This document shows, piece by piece, positions 25,623 to 35,812 of a DNA stretch of 46,546 bases. The DNA is from Thermus thermamylovorans (GTDB taxonomy: Bacteria; Deinococcota; Deinococci; Deinococcales; Thermaceae): NCBI RefSeq assembly GCF_004307015.1, contig NZ_SIJL01000006.1, positions 67,359 to 113,904 of the forward strand, given 5' to 3'. The notes under the pieces were generated by a model, which was given only the letters and a program-made list of their open reading frames with translations, was not told where the DNA came from and searched no databases. Positions within the stretch are counted from its first letter, which is position 1, and the number at the start of each line of letters is the position of its first letter. Both the position numbers and the translations under genes were made by a program.

Positions 25623-26453
25623 ATGAGCCTGAACCCCACGCGTCCTGAGGAGCTGGGCCCCGTCCTCCTCCTGGTCAACAACATCGAGGTGGTCTACCAC
25701 GACATCATCCAGGTGCTGCGGGGCGTTTCCTTGAAGGTTCCCGAGGGGCGCATCACCGCCCTCTTGGGCCCGAACGGGGCGGGGAAGACCACCACCCTTC
25801 GGGCCATCTCCGGCCTCCTCATCCCCGAGGACGGGGAGGTGGTCCGGGGGGAGATCCTCTACGGGGGCAGGCCCATCCAGGGCCGCCCTCCCGAGGAGAT
25901 CGTAAAGCTGGGCATCGTCCAGGTGTTGGAGGGCCGCAGGGTCTTCAAGCACCTCACGGTGGAGGAGAACCTGCGGGTGGGCACCCTGACCCGGAGGGAG
26001 GGGAGCCTGCGGGAGGAGCTGGAGCGCATCTACGGCTACTTCCCCCGCCTGGCCGACCTCAGGAACCGCCTGGCCGGGTACTGCTCCGGGGGGGAGCAGC
26101 AGATGATCGCCATTGGCCGCGCCCTCCTGGCCAAGCCGAGGCTCCTCCTCCTGGACGAGCCCTCCTTGGGCCTCGCCCCCCTTCTGGTGCGGGAGATCTT
26201 CGACATCGTGGCCCGGGTGAACGCCGAGGAGGGGGTGACGGTGCTCATCGTGGAGCAGAACGCCCGCATGGCCCTCTCCATCGCCCACTACGGCTACATC
26301 ATGGAGACGGGGCGGATCGTCCTGGAGGGGGACCGGGACTACCTCCTGGAAAACCCCGATGTGCAGGAGTTCTACCTGGGGGTGGCCAAGGGGGGTGGGC
26401 GCAAGAGCTTCAAGGAGGTGAAGGCCTACAAGAGGCGCAAGCGCTTCATGTGA
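25623..26453 (+). CDS. livF: Branched-chain amino-acid-type ABC transporter ATPase LivF
   Basis: A 276-residue ATPase: Walker [10 protein letters not shown] (49-57), VQVLEGRRVFKHLTVEENL typical of LivF, signature CSGGEQQ (154-160), Walker B RLLLLDEPSLGLAP and IVEQNARMALSIAHYGYIMETG. It partners LivG. The N-terminus carries ~14 extra residues and the C-terminus a basic tail (KAYKRRKRFM), both unlike E. coli LivF. It is the last gene of the operon. Confidence 0.92.
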   Translation: MSLNPTRPEELGPVLLLVNNIEVVYHDIIQVLRGVSLKVPEGRITALLGPNGAGKTTTLRAISGLLIPEDGEVVRGEILYGGRPIQGRPPEEIVKLGIVQVLEGRRVFKHLTVEENLRVGTLTRREGSLREELERIYGYFPRLADLRNRLAGYCSGGEQQMIAIGRALLAKPRLLLLDEPSLGLAPLLVREIFDIVARVNAEEGVTVLIVEQNARMALSIAHYGYIMETGRIVLEGDRDYLLENPDVQEFYLGVAKGGGRKSFKEVKAYKRRKRFM

Positions 26454-26466
26454 GGCTCCCCGGGCC

Positions 26467-26496
26467 TTGACCGGGAAGTTGAAAACGCAGTATCGT
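26467..26496 (+). promoter_or_regulatory. Promoter of metal ABC transporter genes
   Basis: TTGACC (26467-26472), an 18-bp spacer and TATCGT (26491-26496). The -10 ends 7 nt before the ATG at 26504, a leaderless pattern. No recognisable Zur or MntR box was found. Confidence 0.5.
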
Positions 26497-26503
26497 TAAG
26501 GGC

Positions 26504-27244
26504 ATGGCGGCCCTCGAGGTCCGCAACCTCTCCGTGCGCTTCGGGGAGTTCCCCGCCCTGGAGGGGGTATCCCTGGCGGTGCCCGAGGGGGCCTTCGTGG
26601 CCATCGTGGGGCCCAATGGGGCGGGGAAGAGCACCCTCCTGAAAGCCCTTTTGGGCTTGGTCCCCTTCCTGGGGGAGGTGCGGGTCTTCGGCCGTCCCCT
26701 GGGGGAGGCCGATCCCCGGTGGTTCGGCTATGTGCCCCAGATCAAGACCTTCGACCGCTCCTTCCCCGCCTTGGCCCTGGAGCTGGTGGCCACGGGGCTC
26801 CTCGGGCGCTGGCCCTTCCGCCTCTCCCCGGGGGCGCGGGAGGAGGCCCTGAGGGCCCTGGCCCGGGTGGGAGCGGAGGGGCTGGCCCACAGGCCCTTAG
26901 GCCGCCTTTCCGGGGGCCAGCTCCAGCGGGTCTACCTGGCCCGGGCCCTGATCCGCAGGCCCCGGCTCCTCCTCCTGGACGAGCCCGCCACCGGGGTGGA
27001 CCGGGTGGGGGAGGTGGACCTCTACCGCTACCTGGAGGCCTACCAGCGGGAATCGGGGGCCACGGTCCTGATGATCACCCACGACTGGGAGGCAGCCCAC
27101 CACGCGACCCACGTCCTGGTCCTGAACCGGAAGGTGGTGGGCTTCGGGCCGCCCGAGCGGGCCCTCTCCGAAGAGTGCCTGCGCCAGGCCTACGGCCACC
27201 TGGGCCACGCCCACGGGCTCTTCGTGGGGGGGGAGCGTGCTTGA
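26504..27244 (+). CDS. Metal (Zn/Mn) ABC transporter ATPase
   Basis: A 246-residue ATPase of the ZnuC/MntA-like cluster: Walker A GPNGAGKST (36-44), YVPQIKTFDRSFP (the VPQ..DxxFP motif typical of metal-type importers), signature LSGGQLQR (135-142) and LLLLDEPATGVD. The histidine-rich end (YGHLGHAHGLF) is common in zinc or manganese transporters. It overlaps the permease gene by 8 bp. No cognate binding-protein gene is in the window. Confidence 0.88.
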   Translation: MAALEVRNLSVRFGEFPALEGVSLAVPEGAFVAIVGPNGAGKSTLLKALLGLVPFLGEVRVFGRPLGEADPRWFGYVPQIKTFDRSFPALALELVATGLLGRWPFRLSPGAREEALRALARVGAEGLAHRPLGRLSGGQLQRVYLARALIRRPRLLLLDEPATGVDRVGEVDLYRYLEAYQRESGATVLMITHDWEAAHHATHVLVLNRKVVGFGPPERALSEECLRQAYGHLGHAHGLFVGGERA

Positions 27245-28043
27245 GGCCTTGAGCTTCCCCTTCTTCCAGCGGGCCCTCCTGGCGGGGGTTCTGGTGAGCC
27301 TCCTCACCGGGCTCCTCTCCCCCTTCGTGGTGCAGAGGCGGCTTTCCTTTCTGGGGGACGGCCTGGCCCATGCCGCCTTCGCCGGGGTGGCCTTGGGCCT
27401 TTTCCTCCGGGGGGAGCCCCTCTGGTTCGCCCTGCCCTTCACCTTCCTGGTGGCCATGGCCATCACCTTTGTGAAGGAGAGGACCGAGCTTTCCGAGGAC
27501 ACGGCCATCGGGGTCTTCTTCGCCCTCTCCGTGGCCCTGGGGGCCCTGTTCCTCTCCCAGGCCCGGGGGTATGTGGGGGACGCCATGGGCTACCTCTTCG
27601 GCTCCCTCCTGGCCGTGGGGCCCCAGGACCTCCTGGCCGTGGGCCTCCTCCTCCTCCTGGCCCTCTTCCTCCTGCCCCTCTGGGGGCCCTTGGCCTACGC
27701 CACCTTCGACCGGGAGCTGGCCCTTTCCGACCGCGTGCCCGTGGCTTTCCACGACTACCTCCTTTCCGGCTTCATCGCCGTGAGCCTGGTCCTGGCGGTG
27801 AAGGTGGTGGGGATCATCCTGGTGGCGGCCTTCCTGGTGATCCCCGGGGCCACCGCCCGGCTCCTGGCCCCCACCATGGCCCTCCTCACCCTCCTCTCCC
27901 TCCTCCTGGCCGCCCTTTCCACGGTGCTGGGCCTCTTCCTCTCCTTCCTGCTGGACTGGCCCAGCGGGGCCAGCATCGTCCTCTTCCAGGCCTTCCTCTT
28001 CGGCCTGGCCTTCGTGAAAACCGTGTTTTCCGGGGGGAAATAG
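27237..28043 (+). CDS. Metal (Zn/Mn) ABC transporter permease
   Basis: A 268-residue membrane protein of the ABC-3 family (ZnuB/MntB) with about eight hydrophobic segments. Family marks include GLLSPFVVQRRLSFLGDGLAHAAFAGVALG, where the LSFLGDGLAHA segment is diagnostic, and DAMGYLFGSLLAV. The GTG start overlaps the ATPase gene. Together they would import Zn or Mn; which metal cannot be told from the sequence. Rrf2 follows after its own promoter. Confidence 0.9.
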   Translation: MLEALSFPFFQRALLAGVLVSLLTGLLSPFVVQRRLSFLGDGLAHAAFAGVALGLFLRGEPLWFALPFTFLVAMAITFVKERTELSEDTAIGVFFALSVALGALFLSQARGYVGDAMGYLFGSLLAVGPQDLLAVGLLLLLALFLLPLWGPLAYATFDRELALSDRVPVAFHDYLLSGFIAVSLVLAVKVVGIILVAAFLVIPGATARLLAPTMALLTLLSLLLAALSTVLGLFLSFLLDWPSGASIVLFQAFLFGLAFVKTVFSGGK

Positions 28044-28054
28044 CCCCTTTGCGC

Positions 28055-28060
28055 TATACT
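28055..28060 (+). promoter_or_regulatory. -10 element of IscR-like/IscS-like operon
   Basis: TATACT lies exactly 6 nt before the ATG at 28067, again implying a leaderless mRNA. This also decides the start over the upstream ATG-like codon at 28049. If the regulator is autoregulatory, its operator should overlap here. Confidence 0.6.
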
Positions 28061-28066
28061 GGGGGC

Positions 28067-28513
28067 ATGTGGGTATCCACGAAGGCCCAGTACGGCCTCC
28101 GGGCCCTGGTGGAGATCGGCCTCCGCGCCCCGGAGGCCGTGCCCCTCAAGGAGGTGGCCGAGGCCCAGGGCATCAGCCAGCACTACCTGGAGCAGATCGC
28201 CGCCCAGCTCCGCCGCGCGGGCTTCATCCGCTCCGTGCGGGGGGCCAAGGGGGGGTACCGCCTGGCCCGCCCCCCCGAGCGGGTGACGGCCTTGGAGGTG
28301 GTGGAGGCCCTGGAGGGGAGCCTGGCCCCCGTCACCTGCCTGGAGGACCCCGAGAGCTGCGCCAAGGTGGGGCAGTGCTCCACGGAGAACCTCTGGCGGC
28401 GGGTGGACCAGGCCATGCGCGGGGTCCTGGGGGGGACCACCCTCAAGGACCTGGTGGAGGAGCGCAGGCTCATCGAGGCCCGCCGCCTGGTCCACCTGGA
28501 GGCCGCCGGCTAG
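28067..28513 (+). CDS. Rrf2-family regulator, IscR-like with three cysteines
   Basis: A 148-residue Rrf2 protein: winged helix (residues 1-65, KAQYGLRALVEIGLR, then a recognition helix in ISQHYLEQIAAQLRRAGFI and wing SVRGAKGGYRL), then a dimerisation helix. It has C91, C98 and C104 in TCLEDPESCAKVGQC, the same number and near-same spacing as the [2Fe-2S] ligands of IscR. The downstream cysteine desulfurase (1-bp gap) supports a role as Fe-S-sensing repressor of sulfur mobilisation. Direct evidence for cluster binding is lacking. Confidence 0.88.
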   Translation: MWVSTKAQYGLRALVEIGLRAPEAVPLKEVAEAQGISQHYLEQIAAQLRRAGFIRSVRGAKGGYRLARPPERVTALEVVEALEGSLAPVTCLEDPESCAKVGQCSTENLWRRVDQAMRGVLGGTTLKDLVEERRLIEARRLVHLEAAG

Positions 28514-28514
28514 G

Positions 28515-29633
28515 GTGATCTACCTGGACCACGCCGCCACCACTCCCCTGGACCCCGAGGTGCGGGAGGCCATGGGGGAGGTGGAGGGGGTTTTCGGCAA
28601 TCCCAACAGCGTCCACCGCGCGGGCCAGGCGGCCAGGCGGGTCCTGGAGGAGGCCCGGGAGAGGGTGGCCCACCTCCTCGGGGCGGACCCCCGGGAGGTG
28701 GTCTTCACCGCCTCGGGTTCCGAGGCCGACGCCCTGGCCCTCCTGGGCGTGGCCCTGGCCCGGGGCCGGGGGCATGTGGTGAGCACCGAGGTGGAGCACT
28801 CCGCCCTCCTGGGGGCTTTGCGGCTTCTGGAGGGGCTGGGCTTCGCCGTGACGCGGCTGAAGCCCGACCGCCACGGCCTGGTCTACCCCGAGCAGGTGGC
28901 GGAGGCCCTGAGGCCCGACACCTTCCTGGTGAGCGTCATGGCCGCCAACAACGAGCTCGGCACCCTCTACCCCGTGGGGGAGATCGCCCAGGTGGCCCGC
29001 GCCCACGGGGCCCTCTTCCACACCGATGCGGTGCAGGCCATCGGCCAGATCCCCTTCCGCATGGACGAGGTGGGGGCGGACCTGGTCTCCTTGAGCGCCC
29101 ACAAGTTCTACGGGCCCAAGGGGATCGGGGCCCTCCTGGTGCGCCGGGGGGTGGAGCTTTTCCCCCTGGTGCCGGGGAAGGGGGAGGGGGGGAGGCGGGG
29201 GGGCACCCAGAGCCCGGTCCTGGCCCACGGGATGGCGGTGGCCCTGGAGAAGGCCTTAAGGCTCCTCCCCGAGGAGGCTCCCCGCCTCCTCGCCCTCAGG
29301 GGCAGGCTGGAGGCCGGCCTCCTCGCCGTGGAGGGGGTGGAGCTCAATGGCCACCCCGAGCGGCGCCTGCCCAAGCTGGTGAACGTGACCGTCAAGGGCG
29401 CGGACGGGGAGGCCCTCCTCCTGGCCCTGGACCTCCTGGGGGTAGCGGTCTCCTCGGGCTCGGCTTGCTCCGCGGGGAGCCTCGAGCCCTCCCACGTCCT
29501 CCTGGCCATCGGCCGCACCCGGGAGGAGGCCAAGGCCTCCCTGCGCTTCTCCCTGGGCCGCTTCACCACCGAGGCCGAGGTGGACCGGGCGGTGGCGGTC
29601 TTCCGGGAGGCGGTGGCCCGGGCCCGGGGCTAA
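28515..29633 (+). CDS. Cysteine desulfurase, IscS/NifS-like
   Basis: A 372-residue PLP enzyme that removes sulfur from cysteine for Fe-S clusters and thiolated tRNA. Marks: YLDHAATTPLDPEV at the start, SGSEADALAL, the PLP lysine K197 in SLSAHKFYGPKG, RGGTQS, and the persulfide cysteine C318 in SSGSACSAGSLEPSHVL. The short active-site loop with SACSAG fits group I (IscS/NifS). The position directly after an IscR-like gene fits Fe-S assembly. A GTG start is used. No iscU or other isc genes follow; a terminator does. Confidence 0.92.
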   Translation: MIYLDHAATTPLDPEVREAMGEVEGVFGNPNSVHRAGQAARRVLEEARERVAHLLGADPREVVFTASGSEADALALLGVALARGRGHVVSTEVEHSALLGALRLLEGLGFAVTRLKPDRHGLVYPEQVAEALRPDTFLVSVMAANNELGTLYPVGEIAQVARAHGALFHTDAVQAIGQIPFRMDEVGADLVSLSAHKFYGPKGIGALLVRRGVELFPLVPGKGEGGRRGGTQSPVLAHGMAVALEKALRLLPEEAPRLLALRGRLEAGLLAVEGVELNGHPERRLPKLVNVTVKGADGEALLLALDLLGVAVSSGSACSAGSLEPSHVLLAIGRTREEAKASLRFSLGRFTTEAEVDRAVAVFREAVARARG

Positions 29634-29636
29634 GCG

Positions 29637-29664
29637 CCCCGCCGTGGTCTAGGCCACGGCGGGG
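29637..29664. terminator. Bidirectional terminator between desulfurase and fadD genes
   Basis: A perfect 11-bp stem CCCCGCCGTGG / CCACGGCGGGG with loop TCTAGG, lying between two convergent genes. The right arm shares 12 identical bases (GCCACGGCGGGG) with the hairpin at 43382-43409. No U-tract. Confidence 0.75.
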
Positions 29665-29680
29665 ACCGCAAAAGGCCCCT

Positions 29681-31363
<1,683 letters not shown>

Positions 31364-31388
31364 TCTTCCCTCCTTTCCTTCACCTCCC

Positions 31389-31418
31389 ACCATACCAGAC
31401 GCCTTATACCGCGTTCAA
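31389..31418 (-). promoter_or_regulatory. Candidate fadD promoter
   Basis: Minus-strand TTGAAC (31413-31418), 18-bp spacer, TATGGT (31389-31394). The -35 lies within a small inverted repeat, GCGTTCAACGC (31411-31421), a possible operator. The actual regulator is unknown. Confidence 0.45.
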
Positions 31419-31456
31419 CGCGGGCGCGCGGTGTACCATGGGAACGGAGGTTTCCT

Positions 31457-32083
31457 ATGCGTTTTCGCGACCGCAGGCATGCCGGAGCCCTTCTGGCCGA
31501 GGCCCTGAAGCCCTTGGGCCTCGAGGCCCCCGTGGTCCTGGGCGTGCCGCGAGGGGGGGTGGTGGTGGCCGACGAGGTGGCCAGGCGCCTTTCCGGGGAG
31601 CTGGACGTGGTCCTGGTGCGCAAGGTGGGGGCTCCGGGCAACCCGGAGTTCGCCCTGGGGGCTGTGGGGGAGAAGGGGGAGCTGGTCCTTAAGCCTTACG
31701 CCCTCCAGTATGCCGATCAGAGCTACCTGGAGCGGGAGGCGGCCCGGCAGAAGGACGTGATCCGCAAGCGGGCGGAGCGCTACCGCAGGGCCCGGGCCAA
31801 GCTACCCCTCCAGGGACGGGACGTGGTCCTGGTGGACGACGGCATCGCCACCGGATCCACCATGGAGGCGGCTTTGAGCGTGGTGCTGGCAGAAAGGCCC
31901 CGCCGGGTGGTGGCGGCCGTTCCCGTAGCCAGCCCTGAGGCTGTGGAGCGGCTTAGGGAGAAGGCCGAGGTGGTGGCTCTTTCCACCCCTCACGACTTCG
32001 CCGCGGTGGGGGCCTATTACCTGGACTTTGGCGAGGTTACCGACGAGGAGGTGGAGGCCCTTTTGCTACAATGGGCGGCATGA
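31457..32083 (+). CDS. Phosphoribosyltransferase-like protein
   Basis: A 208-residue type I PRTase-fold protein. The PRPP loop is VVLVDDGIATGST (123-135), with GVPRGGVVVADEVARRL (29-45) and VRKVGAPGNPEFALGAV (54-70) typical of the ComF-unlike, stand-alone PRTase family found in many GC-rich bacteria. Relatives are sometimes fused to a dienelactone-hydrolase domain; this one is not. Substrate unknown. The start ATG at 31457 follows the SD ACGGAGG; upstream in-frame codons overlap the fadD promoter and are rejected. The cupin gene overlaps its stop. Confidence 0.8.
   Translation: MRFRDRRHAGALLAEALKPLGLEAPVVLGVPRGGVVVADEVARRLSGELDVVLVRKVGAPGNPEFALGAVGEKGELVLKPYALQYADQSYLEREAARQKDVIRKRAERYRRARAKLPLQGRDVVLVDDGIATGSTMEAALSVVLAERPRRVVAAVPVASPEAVERLREKAEVVALSTPHDFAAVGAYYLDFGEVTDEEVEALLLQWAA
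32064..32072 (+). promoter_or_regulatory. Extended -10 promoter of cupin gene
   Basis: TGCTACAAT (TG-n-TACAAT) ends 7 nt before the ATG at 32080. It lies within the last codons of the phosphoribosyltransferase gene, so the cupin may have its own leaderless transcript besides readthrough. Confidence 0.45.
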
Positions 32084-32451
32084 GGCCCGTGGTCAAGCAG
32101 GCGGCCAGCGTGGAGGCCCGCCCCGTGGAGCGGGGGGAAAGGGCCTTCATCCAGGTGCTCATCGGCCCTGAAGACGGGGCCCCCCACTTCATCACCCGCA
32201 AGTTCACCATCCTCCCCGGAGGCCGCATCCCCATGCACCGCCACCCCACCATCGAGCACGAGCAGTTCGTCCTCTCCGGGCGCATGCGGGTCCACCTGGG
32301 CGGCGAGGTCAGGGAGGTGGCCGCCGGGCAGGCGGTCTACATCCCCCCGGGCACCCCCCACGCCTACGCCAACGAGGCCGAGGAGCCCGTGGAGTTCCTC
32401 TGCGTCATCCCCAAGACCGCCGCCTACGCCACGGAGTGGCTGGAGGAGTAA
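32080..32451 (+). CDS. Cupin-domain protein
   Basis: A 123-residue single cupin barrel. Metal-binding motif 1: HRHPTIEHEQFVLSG with H53, H55, and E59 or E61. Motif 2: PPGTPHAYAN with H94. Such small cupins are dioxygenases, isomerases or binding proteins; the substrate is not predictable. The ATG at 32080 overlaps the stop of the upstream gene (ATGA). A three-codon longer start at 32071 exists, but the -10 hexamer overlaps it. Confidence 0.83.
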   Translation: MRPVVKQAASVEARPVERGERAFIQVLIGPEDGAPHFITRKFTILPGGRIPMHRHPTIEHEQFVLSGRMRVHLGGEVREVAAGQAVYIPPGTPHAYANEAEEPVEFLCVIPKTAAYATEWLEE

Positions 32452-32468
32452 TACCCTTTCGCCGAACC

Positions 32469-32494
32469 CTTCCCCTCCTCGTCCCGAGGGGAAG
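32469..32494 (+). terminator. Terminator hairpin after cupin gene
   Basis: 9-bp stem CTTCCCCTC / GAGGGGAAG with an 8-nt loop, 18 bp after the cupin stop. No U-tract. Confidence 0.55.
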
Positions 32495-32697
32495 CCTTGC
32501 CCACCCTTTCACCGGGGCAGTGCCGCCAGGGCTCCCACCCGCAAGGCGGTTCTTTGGGCCGACGGCGAAGGGGTGCGGCACAGGGTCGGCCCGGGAATGG
32601 AGCCTCCCCCTTGCGGGGGAGGCGGGTTTGGTGGCCAGAGGGGCTGCGGTTATGCCCTTGGCCCCTGCCGGTTGTGGCCACTTCCCCGCGCCGGCAC
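32495..32697. ncRNA. Structured gene-free stretch, candidate RNA
   Basis: There is no convincing ORF between the convergent cupin and ABC-permease genes, but the segment is unusually rich in complementary arms. GGGCCGAC (32556-32563) pairs with GTCGGCCC (32585-32592). TGCCGC (32521-32526) pairs with GCGGCA (32575-32580), mutually exclusive with the first helix. GCCTCCCCC (32602-32610) pairs with GGGGGAGGC (32615-32623) over a TTGC loop. A further arm pair is AGGGGC / GCCCCT around 32638-32666. I could not match it to SRP RNA, tmRNA, 6S, RNase P RNA or a known riboswitch. It may be an unrecognised small RNA or only a complex terminator region. Confidence 0.3.
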
Positions 32698-33654
32698 CTA
32701 GGCCCGCACCTCCTGACGCTGGAAGGCCACGTAGGCCAGGGTGAAGAGGAGGATCACCGCGGCGAAGAGCCCCGTGAGCTGGGGCCAGACCAGGAGGAGG
32801 CTCTGGCCCAGGGGCAGGGGGCTCCCCAGGATGGCCCGCTCCAGCTGGACGATGAGGACGGGCCCCAGGGCCCGGACCTCGGGGTTGAGGAGGGCGGTGA
32901 GGGCCTCCGCGTAGAGGGTGTTGGGGGAGAGGCGGGAGATCCAGAGGGCCAGGTTGGCCTGTCTGAGCTGGCTTTCCGGGTCAAAGGGGTCGGCCTGGAG
33001 CAGGAGGGCCACCGCGGCCAGGTCGGTGAGGATGGGGAAGAAGACGGCAAAGAAGAGCCACACCCCGATGGCGGCCAAGGCGGCGGTGGCGGGCTGGCGG
33101 AAGAGGACGGAGAAGAGGAGGCCCAAGGCCAGCCACACCCCGGCGTAGGCCAGGGTGGCGAGGAGGAAGAAGAAGGCCCGGGCCACCTCCTCCCCCCCAG
33201 GGGGCACCCCCAGGGTGAAAAGCCCCAGGCCCACCACCAGGAGGAAGAGGGCCAGGAGGAGGACCGCCAGGGTGCCCAGGCCCGCCAGGAACTTGCCGAA
33301 GAGGAGGGCGTCCCGGTAGATGGGCTGGGAGAGGATGCGGGAGAGGGTGCCCCGGGTGTACTCCCCGTTCACCGCGTCGAAGGCCAAGGCGATGGCCGCC
33401 AGGGGGACGAAGAAGGAGAGGAAGCCCACGAAGGAGGGCAAGGGGTCTTGGGCGGTGGTGAGGAGCTTGAGGTAGAGGAAGGGGTCCTCCCCCACCGTCT
33501 GCCGCAGGGCCTGGCTCCCCGTGTACACCGCCGCCACCGCGGAAAGGAGGATCAGGACCTCCAGGATCCGCATCCTGAGCCCCGAGAGGTGGTCGGCCAT
33601 CTCCTTGAAGAAGACAGCCCAAAGCCCCGTCCAGGGGGAGCCCTCACGCCGCAT
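32698..33654 (-). CDS. ABC-2-type transporter permease
   Basis: A 318-residue membrane protein with six hydrophobic regions and the NosY/CcmB-like layout: a cytoplasmic N-terminal helix ([23 protein letters not shown]), a first TM, a periplasmic loop of ~50 residues, then [40 protein letters not shown], the typical ABC-2 cytoplasmic loop. It overlaps the ATPase gene by 11 bp; the unit ATPase-permease-NEW3 protein forms one operon. The cargo is unknown. Confidence 0.85.
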   Translation of the reverse strand: MRREGSPWTGLWAVFFKEMADHLSGLRMRILEVLILLSAVAAVYTGSQALRQTVGEDPFLYLKLLTTAQDPLPSFVGFLSFFVPLAAIALAFDAVNGEYTRGTLSRILSQPIYRDALLFGKFLAGLGTLAVLLLALFLLVVGLGLFTLGVPPGGEEVARAFFFLLATLAYAGVWLALGLLFSVLFRQPATAALAAIGVWLFFAVFFPILTDLAAVALLLQADPFDPESQLRQANLALWISRLSPNTLYAEALTALLNPEVRALGPVLIVQLERAILGSPLPLGQSLLLVWPQLTGLFAAVILLFTLAYVAFQRQEVRA

Positions 33655-34567
33655 GGACTACCTCCTTGAAGTAGTGGGCGTAGACCTCGTCCAGGCTGGG
33701 GCGGCGGAGGGTGAGCCCCAGAAGCGGGCCCCGCTCCACCGCCACCCGGGCCAGCTCGGGGCGCAGGTCCCCCGTGGCCAGCACGCGGTAACGGCCGTCC
33801 TCCGCCTCCACCCGGGCCACCCCCTCCAGCCCCAGGAAGGCCTCCTCCAGGCCCGGCCCCGCCTCCACCAGGATCTCGTACCCGCCCCCCAGCACCCGCT
33901 GGGCCAGCTCCTCCACCGTGCCCAGAAGGGCCAGGCGGCCCTTGTGGAAAAGTCCCACCCGGTCGCAGATCTCCTGCACCTGGTGCAGGAGGTGGCTGGA
34001 GAGGAGGACGGTGATCCCCTCGGCCTTGAGTTCCTTGATGAGCTCTAAAAACTCCCGGGCGGCCTCGGGGTCCAGGCCGCTGGTGGGCTCGTCCAGGATG
34101 ACCACCTTGGGCCTCTTGAGGAGGACCTCGGCCAGGCCCAACCGCTGGCGCATCCCTCGGCTGAAGGCGGAAACCCGCCGCTCCCGCACCTCCCAAAGCC
34201 CCATGCGCCTGAGGACCTCCTCGATGCGGGCCTTGGCCTCCCCTTCGGGCAGGCCCAGAAGCCTCGTGGTGTAGCGCAGGTTCTCCCAGGCGGTGAGTTC
34301 CCCGTAAAAGCCCACCTGGTCGGGGAGGTAGCCCACCCGCGCCTTCACCTTCAGGGGCTCCCGCATGGGGTCCAGGCCCAGGACCCGGGCCTCCCCCTGG
34401 GTGGGCTCGGTGAGGCCCAGAAGCATGAGGATGGTGGTGGTCTTGCCCGAGCCGTTGGGGCCCAGAACGCCGAAGACCTCCCCTTCCCAGACCTCCAGGT
34501 TCAGGTCCTCCACGGCCACCACCCGGCCGTAGCGCTTGCTGAGCCCCCGGGTTTGGATGACCGTCAT
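33644..34567 (-). CDS. ABC-2-type transporter ATPase
   Basis: A 307-residue ATPase: Walker [10 protein letters not shown] (36-44), [17 protein letters not shown], signature [13 protein letters not shown] (135-147), Walker [15 protein letters not shown], and a ~80-residue C-terminal domain ([22 protein letters not shown]) like that of DrrA/NosF-type exporters. The Q-loop reads PDQ instead of the usual PxQ with hydrophobic x. The start at 34567 lies 1 bp after the stop of the NEW3-protein gene, five codons into the longest open frame. It partners the downstream permease. Confidence 0.88.
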   Translation of the reverse strand: MTVIQTRGLSKRYGRVVAVEDLNLEVWEGEVFGVLGPNGSGKTTTILMLLGLTEPTQGEARVLGLDPMREPLKVKARVGYLPDQVGFYGELTAWENLRYTTRLLGLPEGEAKARIEEVLRRMGLWEVRERRVSAFSRGMRQRLGLAEVLLKRPKVVILDEPTSGLDPEAAREFLELIKELKAEGITVLLSSHLLHQVQEICDRVGLFHKGRLALLGTVEELAQRVLGGGYEILVEAGPGLEEAFLGLEGVARVEAEDGRYRVLATGDLRPELARVAVERGPLLGLTLRRPSLDEVYAHYFKEVVHAA

Positions 34568-34568
34568 C

Positions 34569-35714
34569 CTACCTCCGCCCAAAGCGGCTCACCGCGAAGG
34601 CCAGCACCAGGAGGGCCACCGCCACCAGGGCCACCCCCACCAGGCCCCAGAGGGTGGAGGTGACCACCGTGGCCCGGTAGTCCATGGTCTGGCTCACCCC
34701 ATCGTCGCCCCGGGTGGAGAAGGTCAGCATGTAGTCCCCGGCCACGGCCCTTGGGGAGGGCTTCACCCGGGCGGTGACCTCCTGCTCCTGGCCGGGCTCC
34801 AGGGCCTCCAGCTCTTCCGGCTCGAACCGCACCTCCCAGCCCGAGGGCTCAAAGGCGCTGAAGGTGAGGTTTCTGGCCGGGGCGCTGCCCTCGTTGCGGA
34901 GCACCAAGGCGATGGCGTTTTCCCGTCCGGCGGTCACCCTTCCCGAGAGCCGGCCCTCCTTGGTGGTGACCCGCACCTCGGGCCTGCCCGTCACCTCCAG
35001 GGTGAGCCTCAGGTCTGCCCGGGTGTCCCCGGCCACCGCCCGCACGGTGAAGCCGTAGGTGTCGGCCGGGGTGTCCCGGGGCAGGGAAACCTCCACGTCC
35101 AGGTCCCGGCTCTCCCCGGCGCGGATGGGGAGGCTCGTCACCTGCTGCCCGGTGAAGGCGGGGGTGAAGGTCACCTGGAAGCCCTGGGGGGCCTCGTACT
35201 CCAAGGAGGTCAGGAGGTCGCGGTCGGACTCGTTGCGCAAGGTCACCCGGTAGCGGAAGGCGCTGGTGGGCGGCCCCCGGAGGATGGGGAGCTCGGCCTC
35301 GAGGCTGAGCCGCTGCGGCAGGCCTTCTCCCACCACCAGGGCGATGGGTAGGCTGGCCGTCTGGCCCAGGCCCTCTGCCCGTACCTGGAAGCGGTAAGTG
35401 CCCGGGGCCACCTCCCGGGGGGGTTGGATCCTGAGGGTCAGGCTCGACTCCCCCTCCGGGGCCAGATAGACCGCCCGCACCAGGCGCCCGCCGCCGATGA
35501 GGCTGGCCTGCCAGCCCTGGGGCACCTCGGTCACGCTGAGGCGCACCACCCCAGGGGGCAGGCCGTGGTTCTTGAGGGTAAGGGTGAGGTTCACGCTCTC
35601 CCCGGGCTGCACCCCGATCTCGGGATAGGGAGTGCCTAGGGAAAGGCCTCGGTAGCCCTGGGCCAAGGCCGTACTCAACACCAGAAGCAGAAGCGGGAGC
35701 AGCTTTCTCGCCAT
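34569..35714 (-). CDS. Membrane-anchored NEW3-type beta-sandwich protein
   Basis: 381 residues: signal peptide ([20 protein letters not shown]), about three Ig-like repeats with the NEW3 pattern ([20 protein letters not shown] near 35; [15 protein letters not shown] near 160; [20 protein letters not shown] near 265) and a C-terminal TM helix ([22 protein letters not shown]). COG1470-like proteins of this design are often encoded beside ABC-2 exporters, as here, and probably display beta-sandwich domains outside the membrane to handle cargo. The start at 35714 fits the signal peptide and SD (CGGAGG). Exact function unknown. Confidence 0.8.
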   Translation of the reverse strand: MARKLLPLLLLVLSTALAQGYRGLSLGTPYPEIGVQPGESVNLTLTLKNHGLPPGVVRLSVTEVPQGWQASLIGGGRLVRAVYLAPEGESSLTLRIQPPREVAPGTYRFQVRAEGLGQTASLPIALVVGEGLPQRLSLEAELPILRGPPTSAFRYRVTLRNESDRDLLTSLEYEAPQGFQVTFTPAFTGQQVTSLPIRAGESRDLDVEVSLPRDTPADTYGFTVRAVAGDTRADLRLTLEVTGRPEVRVTTKEGRLSGRVTAGRENAIALVLRNEGSAPARNLTFSAFEPSGWEVRFEPEELEALEPGQEQEVTARVKPSPRAVAGDYMLTFSTRGDDGVSQTMDYRATVVTSTLWGLVGVALVAVALLVLAFAVSRFGRR

Positions 35715-35812
35715 AGAACGCCTCCGATACCCAAGGTTAGGCGAGAAGTATGAGCCCCCCATGAAAACCCCAGGCCAGGGCAAACCCTGCGTCGCGGTCT
35801 GCGCCCCGGGCC

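Noticed and set aside
24456-26288. Minus-strand open frame of 610 codons opposite the binding-protein and livF genes
   Set aside because: His/Gly/Pro-rich shadow translation with no domains, while the plus strand encodes two clear transporter proteins.
32452-32697. SRP RNA, tmRNA, 6S RNA, RNase P RNA or cobalamin riboswitch
   Set aside because: The diagnostic sequences (SRP GGAAG/GCAGC loops, B12 box, P4 core of RNase P RNA) are absent on both strands.
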